Source: Luteococcus sp043424415 (lineage in GTDB: Bacteria; Actinomycetota; Actinomycetes; Propionibacteriales; Propionibacteriaceae). Taken from it: a stretch of DNA of 16,999 bases. Within the stretch, counting starts at the first letter, position 1; each line of letters starts with the position of its first letter. The stretch is from positions 1 through 16,999 of the forward strand of contig NZ_JBHWOO010000266.1 in NCBI RefSeq assembly GCF_043424415.1, read 5' to 3'. The notes under the pieces were generated by a model that saw nothing but the letters and a program-made list of their open reading frames with translations, made no database searches and was not told the DNA's origin. Shown one piece after another: positions 1 through 6,724 of the stretch. The position numbers were made by a program, and so were the translations under genes.

Positions 1-2
1 GC

Positions 3-95
3 CGCCTCGTCGAAGGACAGGTGACCACGAACTGGAAACAGGCCCTGGCTCAACTCGCCATCGCCTACCCCGACCGCATCAACCCCCACCTCTAA
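3..95 (+). CDS. Transposase, C-terminal fragment (cut by window edge)
   Basis: Thirty sense codons and a TAA stop are visible in frame 3; the rest lies left of the window. The visible end includes TNWKQALAQLAIAYPDR. A tryptophan followed by a short helix with an 'AL.QLAI' pattern and a closing 'R' resembles the C-terminal tail of IS256/Mutator transposases, which cut and join DNA with a DDE active site. No catalytic residues are in view, so the family call rests on this tail and on the terminal repeat about 25 bp downstream. Whether the full gene is intact cannot be told. Confidence 0.6.
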   Translation, partial: RLVEGQVTTNWKQALAQLAIAYPDRINPHL

Positions 96-116
96 ACCAA
101 CCCCCGGAGACCACCA

Positions 117-141
117 CTTACACAAACAACTTGACAAGCTC
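117..141. repeat. Probable right terminal inverted repeat of the IS
   Basis: Read on the minus strand from 141, the sequence begins GAGCTTGTCAAGTTGTTTG. This is the kind of end expected for IS256-family elements and lies just downstream of the transposase stop. The matching left repeat is outside the window, so the boundary is set by family resemblance and by the position where the neighbouring gene fragment begins. Confidence 0.55.
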
Positions 142-761
142 TCCGCATCGTCACGAACCCTGCTGACGACGCCTTCGACGAAATCTTGGGACTCGCCAGG
201 ATGCTGCCTGGCATCGGGGACCAGTCGTCCGGAAACCTCACCATCGAGTTGGTTCGCGAGGTGCACGGACACGTACCCCTGCCCCGTGCCGAAGCCCTGA
301 AGAGAGTGGCAGCGGAGATTACAGTGATGCCCGACATCCAGGCGGGAAACATCTTGCGAGGTCGTGCCACCAGGGGCCTGTTCTGTGGCGCCCTGCCCAT
401 CTCCGCCGTCATCCAGTTCGACTTTCCGGAGCCCCTTCACAACTTCGGTCTGCACGCCACGACCGTGGGTGGTGCGGGTACCCCGCAACATGCCGCGCTC
501 ATGTCCTTGAAGCTGCGCACCATCGACCCGGACGGGGACCTGGATGCCCTGATGGAAGGCACCTTTGGGCTGGCGAAGTCGGGCCTAGCCCACATCGGCT
601 GGTTCAACTACTTGAGCACGGGCTCGAGCGAGCTGCGCTCGACGATGGAGGTCGTGCTCCCGCAGGGTGTGGAGTGCACGGCGGTCGACATCGTGCCATG
701 GGGACAGGGGGCGCCCGTCACCCTCACCGGCCTCAGCCTGGAATGGGTGGCGGGCGCCTGA
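142..761 (+). pseudogene. 5'-truncated glycosyltransferase-like gene, cut by the IS; C-terminal part only
   Basis: The reading frame is open from just inside the IS boundary to the TGA at 759-761. The first possible start (TTG at 186) has no convincing ribosome binding site and lies mid-helix in the translation, so this is the 3' part of a longer gene. About 205 residues remain. The last ~115 (about 411-758) can be lined up by eye with the C-terminus of the convergent 777-2033 gene: both have an 'AL.S.KL' strand, then a G.F.Y or GWFNYL aromatic strand, then a P.G turn and a closing strand. The segment before that aligns loosely with the helical linker of the same protein. The lost front was therefore probably a rhamnosyltransferase-type catalytic domain (PF11316-like). 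The gene ends 15 bp from the end of its relative. An intact copy may exist if the IS inserted recently and the front survives on its far side. Confidence 0.7.
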
Positions 762-776
762 AAGCGTCGGCCAGCC

Positions 777-2033
777 TCAGTGGAGTTCCTGCACCGTCAG
801 GACCTCCACAGAGGTGGTCGGCCTGTCGGTGGCCAGCTGGTGGAGCTCGATGGCGGACAGTTGGTATCCCTCGGGAATGGTGAAGGACCGGTCGATGGTG
901 CGGTTCTCGCCATTGCTGGGCACGTAGGTGTAGAAGCCCCACACGGCTCGGGCACTCAGCACCATGCCCGTGCCCGTGAGGTCCACTGCGGCAGGGTCGA
1001 AGTCCTGACTGTCCAGGCGAGTGAGCTTGAAGCTGAGCAGCGCATTCCGGTCACCCGCCCCCGGTGGGGTCGAGGCGCGGGCCGAGAGGTGGATGCGCCC
1101 TTCCAACGGATCCAGCTCCAACCGGTGAGGTTCGGTCGCGGCGTCGAAGGGGCCGGAGAAGCTCTGGCGAGTACCGTCGTCGGGCGCCGCCTGGGCCAAT
1201 AGACGCCCTGCGAGTGTCGGGAAGAGTTCGTCGAGCAGGACCGGATCCGGGGCAACCTCCATGGGTGCGAGCGTGTCCCGGAGCTGCTGGATCACTTCCT
1301 GCCGGTCGGTGGAGTGGTAGCTGAGGGCCGTGTCCTGCGTCGCGTGGCGGGTCCACAGCCATGAGGGTCGGCGTGAGTCGATGATGACCGGGTTGCCCCG
1401 GTCTGACTCGTGATGAGACACGGAAGCGGGGCCGCGCGTGCCGCCGTCCAGGGTCTCCCAGATCGCCATCAGGCCGATGGCGATCATCGGTTTGTGGGCC
1501 GTCTTCATCGAGTAGAAGGTGCCTCCGTCGTAGATGCCGGTCGCCCCAAGGCCACCCGAGACCATCATCCCGACGTTTGGCTTCGTCACGAAGGGCATGA
1601 AGCGGTCGAAGAAGTCCCAGGCAAGCAGGTCGTCATCATCCAGACGGTAGGTCGCGAAGACCTCATTGCGTGATCCCAGTACGTCACGCCCGTGGTCGCG
1701 CGGCCACAGTGGGCCCAAGCCCTCGCGCTTCTCATCGATGACCAGCCACGGATTGTCTGCGGCGAGGTCCTTCAGCTGGTCCTTGAACCGGACGGGCATG
1801 GTGTCGCTGAGGGACACGATGTGACGCAGGTCATGGGTCTCGGCCGCATGACGCAGCATCGGCACGGAATGGTCGCAGAACAGGTCAAGCCGGGGCTGCA
1901 AGCGCTCGTCAGAGAAGAGGTAGGACCGATAGCTGTCCACATCCTTCAACGAACTGCCGTTGGAGGCCAACCAGGCCGGGGAGTTGGGGTTCACCAGCGA
2001 GAAGCGGGTGTGGCCCACGACCAAAGCAGTCAT
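777..2033 (-). CDS. Putative rhamnosyltransferase-type glycosyltransferase (PF11316-like)
   Basis: 418 residues, predicted cytoplasmic, with no signal peptide or membrane segment. The N-terminus (MTALVVGHTRFSL), the TMPVRFKDQL region at about 78-87 and an acidic metal-binding-type motif RLDDDD at 130-135 resemble the 'putative rhamnosyl transferase' family PF11316, a GT-A-like group. In that reading the aspartates bind the metal and nucleotide-sugar diphosphate. The sugar and acceptor are not known and the rhamnose label is only a family name. Residues about 295-418 form a separate, probably all-beta domain that is repeated in the truncated gene 142-761 and in the 2271-4688 product. The start at 2033 is preferred over an upstream ATG at 2096 because GGAAGG lies 8 nt ahead of it and the homologous part begins here. 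The gene is divergent from the 2271 operon and convergent with the IS-cut remnant. Confidence 0.8.
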   Translation of the reverse strand: MTALVVGHTRFSLVNPNSPAWLASNGSSLKDVDSYRSYLFSDERLQPRLDLFCDHSVPMLRHAAETHDLRHIVSLSDTMPVRFKDQLKDLAADNPWLVIDEKREGLGPLWPRDHGRDVLGSRNEVFATYRLDDDDLLAWDFFDRFMPFVTKPNVGMMVSGGLGATGIYDGGTFYSMKTAHKPMIAIGLMAIWETLDGGTRGPASVSHHESDRGNPVIIDSRRPSWLWTRHATQDTALSYHSTDRQEVIQQLRDTLAPMEVAPDPVLLDELFPTLAGRLLAQAAPDDGTRQSFSGPFDAATEPHRLELDPLEGRIHLSARASTPPGAGDRNALLSFKLTRLDSQDFDPAAVDLTGTGMVLSARAVWGFYTYVPSNGENRTIDRSFTIPEGYQLSAIELHQLATDRPTTSVEVLTVQELH

Positions 2034-2270
2034 GTGGACGACCTTCCATTGAGTGGGGGTGGAACTGCACGGATCAACAGGACTTCGGGCCCCCACACCA
2101 TTGACGCGTGTTTCGAGGCCCGAGTTCTGCTCGGATGAATATCATATTGTTCACGGAGCTTCGTGGACCCCCAACGAGATCCGATCCAGGGATTCACCTC
2201 ACAGGGCCGCCCCGATGGGGATGCCAATCCGAGTCCCGCGTCCCCCGAATGCATTGGTAGGTGCTGAGCA
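2034..2270. promoter_or_regulatory. Divergent intergenic region, probable promoters for both flanking transcripts
   Basis: This 237-bp gap separates a leftward gene from a rightward operon, so both should start transcription here. It holds an AT-rich island near 2137-2150 that contains TATCAT on the plus strand (2140-2145) and TATGAT-like bases on the minus strand. Neither has a good -35 hexamer at 16-18 bp; a TTGACG at 2101-2106 is too far away. A weak 5-bp hairpin (CCGAG/CTCGG, 2120-2134) lies beside it. No credible small gene is visible. The plus-strand gene has only a modest ribosome binding site (GGTAGGTG) before 2271. Confidence 0.4.
2042..2047 (-). promoter_or_regulatory. Ribosome binding site fixing the start at 2033
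   Basis: GGAAGG on the minus strand lies 8 nt before the ATG at 2033-2031. It decides this start over the in-frame ATG 63 nt upstream, whose extra residues look non-coding. Confidence 0.75.
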
Positions 2271-4688
2271 ATGCCCGTTGGATCCCGCCGCTCCTCTAAG
2301 AGTGCCTTGTTGGCGCTCCTGGGGGCTTTCATCGCAGGAGTCGGCCTGGTTCTCTGGCAGTGGGCCCCCGCTCCTGTGGCGCCTCTCCTGGTGGCCTCTG
2401 GTCTCCTGCTCACCATCGCCGGGATCACCCGTCAGCTCGACCGCACCAGTGGTCATGTTCGGCGCATCGCCTCCAGTCAGCGCACGGCTGACGAGAAGGC
2501 CGCCCGAAAGCTCGCCGACATCGCCGGCACCGTTGGTCGTTCCGCCCCAGTCGTGCGCAGCATCGCCGCGGACAGTGTGAAGCTCCGCCAGCAGGTCGGT
2601 CAGCTCCAGACGGTAGTTGCCGAGACCCCCCAAGGGATCGAACAGGTCGCTGAACAGTTCCGGGCCTCCGTGACCGAACGTGTCGTGATCAAGGTGAGGG
2701 ACACCGCCTTGGCTGCCGACGCCCCCCGGGACCTTGAGCCCGCCGTTGTGGAGGCCGCCCAGCTCGGGCGCCAGCTCAGTGACGACCACCGCGAGGTCAC
2801 GGTGGAACTCGACGCCCGACTCCGCCCCGACACCGATGCCCAAGCGGTCGTGGCCGTGGCCAAGAACGGCCAGGCCGTCGAGTTCGACATTGCCGGCGCT
2901 CGCAAGGCGACGCTGGAATTCAGTCTGGAGCAGACCGGTGACGAAACTCCCAAGGCCGGACTGGTGTGGGCGCGGGTGTATGCCGCGGACGGAAGCGAGA
3001 TCAACCACCCGGTGTTGCGCTCTGTTTCCGAGCAGTACGGCACTTTCCAGTACGTGGGCACCAACAAGGGCACCGTGCAGCGACTCCACCTCGACCTTCC
3101 TGGAACGGGCGCCCGGCTCGAGCTCGGGCTCGTCCCCTGGGCGGCGGAGCTCACTGCTCGCAACCTCGTCAAGATCCGCCTGGTGCGGACCGCACCCGGT
3201 TGGGAGTCGGTCCGCCGCATGAGGGACCTGCGGGTTGCCACCATCCTCGACGAGTTCTCCCACAACTCCTTCCGTCACGAGTTCACGCCTGTCGTGCTGA
3301 CTCCTCAGGGATGGCGTGCAGAGATGGAGGCCAACAGCCCTGACTTGTTCTTCTGTGAATCGGCCTGGAGCGGCGCCGACTCCGACGCTCGTCCGTGGAA
3401 GGGGCGCATCTACACCTCGACGAACTTCACCAGTGAATCGCGCACGGTCCTGTTCGAGATCTTGGACTATTGCAAGGAACATGGCATTCCGACGGTCTTC
3501 TGGAACAAGGAAGATCCGTCACACTTCGACGACAAGGTGCACAACTTCGTCGACACCGCCGTCCGCTTCGACCACGTCTTCACGACCGATTCGCGCAGCG
3601 TCGAGCGCTACAAGGTCGAGTACGGGCACCCCAGCGTGCAGGTCCTGCCCTTCGCGGTCCAGCCGCGACTGTTCAACCCCATCGAGATGATTATGCGGAG
3701 CCAGGACGTGGTCTTCGCCGGTGCTTGGTATGCCAACCACAAGCAGCGAAGCCTCGACATGCACGCCATGTTCCAGGCTGTGCTCGACGCAGACCGCAAC
3801 CTCAAGGTCTATGACCGCTTCTTCGGTGGAACCGACGCGCTGCATGCCTTCCCCACGCAGTACACCCAGTACCTCAACCCGCCCGTCCACCACAGCGAGA
3901 TGGCCCAGGTGTACAAGGAATCGGTCATCGGGATGACCATCAACACCGAGCAGGACTCCCCGACGATGTTCGCCCGCCGCATCTTCGAACTGATGGCCTG
4001 CAACACCTATGTCGTGTCCAACCACAGCGCGGGGGTTGAGGCCTTCTTCGGCGACACCGTTCCCTTCCTCGACCAGAACCCGAAAGCCTTGGCGCAACTC
4101 ACGGCCGACGACATCGACCGAGTCCGTGAGCGGAACCTCACGAAGGTGCTGGCCGAGCACACCTACCGCAACCGGATGCGCACCATCCTGGAGACGGCAG
4201 GCGTGCACTTCGACGACTCGGAGGATGACATCGCCAGCATGGTGACCGTCTCCACCGTGGCCGAGGCCGTCGTGGCCGCCGACTGGTTGGCAGCGCAGCC
4301 CGTCCGGGGGCGGAAGGTGCTGCTCGTCTCACGCGAGGCCCACCCCGTCGACTCCACACAGATCTTCAAGCGGTGCAACGGCGGACAGGTGGTCGTCGCC
4401 GATGAACGCCTCCTCACCGCGGGCTCGATCGATCCCAACGAGCTGTTCGCCGGTGCGGCATGGGTGGTGTGGCAGGACCCCGACGATCCGGTTGACACAG
4501 CATCCCTCGACAGGATGCACCTACACGCCAGTTACGTGGACGTGCCCGTGCGACTGGGGTCGCCCGAAGTGCGCTACTCGATGGCGCTGTCCGAGATCGC
4601 GGCAGGAAGCCTCCTGCCGTCCCACCGGATCCCCGTCCTGCTGTCCGAGGTCGCCCGTGGTGGCCAGTCGCTCGTCTACACGGTCTGA
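2271..4688 (+). CDS. Membrane-anchored CgeB-like glycosyltransferase with N-terminal beta domain
   Basis: 805 residues. Residues about 11-31 and 33-52 are two hydrophobic segments, likely a membrane hairpin. About 60-135 is helical and possibly coiled-coil. About 175-306 is a probable beta-sandwich domain like the C-terminus of the 777-2033 product. About 319-602 is a CgeB-like glycosyltransferase (PF13524 type) with FWNKEDP at 410-416, FTTD at 437-440, FAGAWY at 482-487 and a C-terminal SPTMFARRIFELMAC stretch typical of the nucleotide-sugar-binding half of GT-B enzymes. About 655-805 looks like a shrunken GT2 domain: WQDPDD at 734-739 sits where a DxD motif would be. Its likely role is transfer of a sugar to a growing surface glycan at the inner face of the membrane; donor and acceptor are unknown. 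It is the first gene of a two-gene operon, with the next start 8 bp after its stop. Start ATG chosen with a modest GGTAGGTG upstream; the hydrophobic hairpin follows at once. Confidence 0.85.
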   Translation: MPVGSRRSSKSALLALLGAFIAGVGLVLWQWAPAPVAPLLVASGLLLTIAGITRQLDRTSGHVRRIASSQRTADEKAARKLADIAGTVGRSAPVVRSIAADSVKLRQQVGQLQTVVAETPQGIEQVAEQFRASVTERVVIKVRDTALAADAPRDLEPAVVEAAQLGRQLSDDHREVTVELDARLRPDTDAQAVVAVAKNGQAVEFDIAGARKATLEFSLEQTGDETPKAGLVWARVYAADGSEINHPVLRSVSEQYGTFQYVGTNKGTVQRLHLDLPGTGARLELGLVPWAAELTARNLVKIRLVRTAPGWESVRRMRDLRVATILDEFSHNSFRHEFTPVVLTPQGWRAEMEANSPDLFFCESAWSGADSDARPWKGRIYTSTNFTSESRTVLFEILDYCKEHGIPTVFWNKEDPSHFDDKVHNFVDTAVRFDHVFTTDSRSVERYKVEYGHPSVQVLPFAVQPRLFNPIEMIMRSQDVVFAGAWYANHKQRSLDMHAMFQAVLDADRNLKVYDRFFGGTDALHAFPTQYTQYLNPPVHHSEMAQVYKESVIGMTINTEQDSPTMFARRIFELMACNTYVVSNHSAGVEAFFGDTVPFLDQNPKALAQLTADDIDRVRERNLTKVLAEHTYRNRMRTILETAGVHFDDSEDDIASMVTVSTVAEAVVAADWLAAQPVRGRKVLLVSREAHPVDSTQIFKRCNGGQVVVADERLLTAGSIDPNELFAGAAWVVWQDPDDPVDTASLDRMHLHASYVDVPVRLGSPEVRYSMALSEIAAGSLLPSHRIPVLLSEVARGGQSLVYTV

Positions 4689-4690
4689 GG
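4687..4690 (+). promoter_or_regulatory. Ribosome binding site overlapping the upstream stop codon
   Basis: GAGG lies 6 nt before the ATG at 4697 and overlaps the TGA of the previous gene (4686-4688). This supports the start and translational coupling of the two genes. Confidence 0.65.
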
Positions 4691-4696
4691 TGCCTG

Positions 4697-6655
4697 ATGA
4701 ACCACGAACTCACCGTCATCGTCCCCTGCTGGAATGCCGCCGAGAAGCTCGCGCCCTGTCTCGCCTCCCTCGACAGTCTCCATGCTTCCGTCGACCTCGA
4801 GGTGGTGTTCGTCGATGATGCCTCCACCGATGCCACCCCCGATGCTCTGGAGGCCTACTGCCGACGTCGGCCATGGGCGCGACTCGAACGCTTCTCGATG
4901 AACACCGGCGGCCCCTCGACTCCTCGCAACCGCGGCATCGAGGGAGCGACCGGCACCTATGTCTTTTTCCTCGACATCGACGACGAGGTCCTGACCGAGG
5001 GAGTCCTGGCTTCACTGGCGGTCGCCCGGGAGACCGGTGCCGACGTGGTGCGGGCCCCTCTGGTGCGCGTCGACGCCCGCGGTGAGCTACTCCTCAACAC
5101 CCTGCCTGCTTGGGATTCCAGCCTGACCAGGCGGGAGCGGATCGAGATGATCGTCGCCCGCCAGAGCACCACGGTCTGCGGCCTCATCCGTCACTCCTTG
5201 CTCGTCGACCATGAGATCCGCTGGGAGTCGCGCTACCGGATGGGTGAGGACACCCTGTTCTGGTTCGACGTCTACAGCCACGCCGACACCATCGAGTACA
5301 GCGACGTTGCCGACCTGCGCTACATCACCAATTCGGCCAACAAGGTGAAGTCCAGCACGCAGCAGTACCAGGCCCGCGAACTGGCCGATCACCTCGGTGT
5401 GTGGCGGGGCGCCCAGGAGCGGCTTGCCCGCGTCGGCCTGGACTACTTCGCTCTCCGTGGCCAGGTGGCCCTGCAGTCAGTCTTCGTGGCGATGCGTCGC
5501 TACAACCAGGGTGGCTTCACCCGCGACGAGTTCGACCAGCTCCGCGACTTCCTGCGCCGCCACGAGAAGACGGTGCGAGCTTTCCGGTTCAACGCTCGCA
5601 ACAAGGCGCTGGCGAGCCAGATCTTGGACGATGACTACTTCGGCTTCCTCGAGGGAATCAAACTGCGCCTGCTGGTGGCCGGAATGGACCTCAAGTTCAT
5701 CGCCCCTGCACTGTCAGCGCTGCGGGACAAGTTCCAGGTGCAGGTCGACCAGTGGGACGGCCACGACGAGCACGACGAGGAGCGCAGCCGACGCCTGCTC
5801 GATTGGGCCGACATCATCCACGCCGAATGGATGCTGGGCAATGCCGTTTGGTACTCCCAGAACCGGCGACCGCACCAGAAGTTGGTCATCCGCCTGCACC
5901 GGTTCGAGCTGACCCGTGACTTCGGGGACCGGCTGGAGCGGGACGCGGTCGACCGCATCGTGTGCGTGTCGGTGCCGACACTCCAGGACGCCTTGGGGCG
6001 CTTCGGCTTCGACCGCTCGAACATGCGCGTCCTGCCCAACCTCGTGGACGTTGACAACTACCGAACCTGCGATGACCCGGAGAAGGTGTTCAACCTCGCC
6101 CTAGTGGGATCGGTGGGCGCCAACAAGGGGTACCACCGAGCCTTGGAGCTCTTGGCAGAGCTCCATCAACTGGACGTGCGCTACAACCTCACTGTCTACG
6201 GGAAGCTGCCCTCGGAGCTGCCGTGGCTGATGCGCGACGACAAGGAACGTGCCTACTTCGAAACCTGCAGCCGCTTCGTCGCTGAACGGGGACTGGAGTC
6301 GGCCGTCCATTTCGCCGGCTGGACAGACACGAGCACGGCCTTGGCCGACAAGGGCTTCGTGCTGTCGACCTCGGACTTCGAGAGCTTCCACGTCGCCCCG
6401 GCAGAGGCCTTCGCCTGCGGCAACATCGGCCTCTTCCTTCCTTGGCGGGGCGTTGAGTACATCCACCCGAACAAGTACATCTGCCGTGATGTGGCGCAGA
6501 TGCGTGACCGCATCCTCGCTCTTCGGGACTTGGACACGTTCACCGCCGAGGCCCAGGAGGGCGTGGCCTTCGTCCGCGAGAACTTTTCGTTGGAGCGCTT
6601 CGTGGCCGACTACACCGAGCTCATCCACGGCCTCATCGACGAACGGGTCGGCTGA
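4697..6655 (+). CDS. Bifunctional glycosyltransferase: GT2 domain fused to GT4-like domain
   Basis: 652 residues. Residues 1 to about 215 are a GT2 (GT-A) domain: VIVPCWN at 7-13, VDDAS at 39-43, a 'PRNRG' turn at 76-80, the metal-binding DIDD at 93-96 and a probable catalytic acidic pair GED at 183-185. About 216-315 is a helical linker. About 320-652 is a GT-B fold domain with DQW at 351-353, HDE at 358-360, LGNAVWYS at 380-387, a PN.VDV hinge at 447-452, and an STSDFESFH loop at 557-565 where GT4 enzymes hold the donor sugar. This second domain is a clear relative of the last domain of the 6725-11179 product. Two active sites suggest the protein adds two different sugars in turn to the glycan. 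GAGG lies 6 nt before the ATG and overlaps the stop of the preceding gene, so translation is likely coupled. The gene ends 15 bp before a strong terminator hairpin. Confidence 0.85.
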   Translation: MNHELTVIVPCWNAAEKLAPCLASLDSLHASVDLEVVFVDDASTDATPDALEAYCRRRPWARLERFSMNTGGPSTPRNRGIEGATGTYVFFLDIDDEVLTEGVLASLAVARETGADVVRAPLVRVDARGELLLNTLPAWDSSLTRRERIEMIVARQSTTVCGLIRHSLLVDHEIRWESRYRMGEDTLFWFDVYSHADTIEYSDVADLRYITNSANKVKSSTQQYQARELADHLGVWRGAQERLARVGLDYFALRGQVALQSVFVAMRRYNQGGFTRDEFDQLRDFLRRHEKTVRAFRFNARNKALASQILDDDYFGFLEGIKLRLLVAGMDLKFIAPALSALRDKFQVQVDQWDGHDEHDEERSRRLLDWADIIHAEWMLGNAVWYSQNRRPHQKLVIRLHRFELTRDFGDRLERDAVDRIVCVSVPTLQDALGRFGFDRSNMRVLPNLVDVDNYRTCDDPEKVFNLALVGSVGANKGYHRALELLAELHQLDVRYNLTVYGKLPSELPWLMRDDKERAYFETCSRFVAERGLESAVHFAGWTDTSTALADKGFVLSTSDFESFHVAPAEAFACGNIGLFLPWRGVEYIHPNKYICRDVAQMRDRILALRDLDTFTAEAQEGVAFVRENFSLERFVADYTELIHGLIDERVG

Positions 6656-6670
6656 CCGTCAGGCCACGGA

Positions 6671-6712
6671 ACACAACTGGTCCCGACCGGCGCAGGTCGG
6701 GACCAGTTGTGT
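6671..6712. terminator. Perfect 18-bp hairpin, likely bidirectional terminator
   Basis: The arms ACACAACTGGTCCCGACC (6671-6688) and GGTCGGGACCAGTTGTGT (6695-6712) are exact reverse complements around a 6-nt loop GGCGCA. It fills most of the 69-bp gap between two convergent genes, so one hairpin can serve both. There is no clear T-run on either side, as is common in high-GC actinobacteria. It is the only strong palindrome I noticed in the window's intergenic DNA. Confidence 0.85.
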
Positions 6713-6724
6713 CCTGAGGGAGGG

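Larger units (their letters stand above)
1..141 (+). mobile_element. Right end of an insertion sequence, probably IS256 (Mutator) family
   Basis: The window opens inside an insertion sequence. It holds the last codons of a transposase reading rightward (stop at 93-95), a short non-coding tail, and a terminal repeat whose outer end reads GAGCTTGTCAAG on the minus strand and stops at about 141. From memory, that terminus and the transposase C-terminus resemble actinobacterial IS256-family elements; I could not search. The left end lies outside the window, so the size and the target duplication cannot be checked. IS256 elements usually duplicate 8-9 bp, so one copy would begin at about 142. The next gene is open right up to this point and has no start of its own, which supports placing the IS boundary here. 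Confidence 0.65.

Noticed and set aside
2034..2096. 21-residue N-terminal extension of the rhamnosyltransferase-like protein
   Set aside because: GGAAGG lies 8 nt before the inner ATG, and the extension has no feature of the family.
2101..2145. TTGACG (2101) and TATCAT (2140) as a promoter pair
   Set aside because: The spacing is 33 bp, about twice what a sigma-70 type promoter allows. I list the region only as a probable promoter area.
2199..3482. 427-codon open frame on the minus strand
   Set aside because: It lies opposite the 2271-4688 gene, whose domains are recognisable. Its translation is rich in G, R, H and V with no family features, as is typical for shadows in GC-rich DNA.
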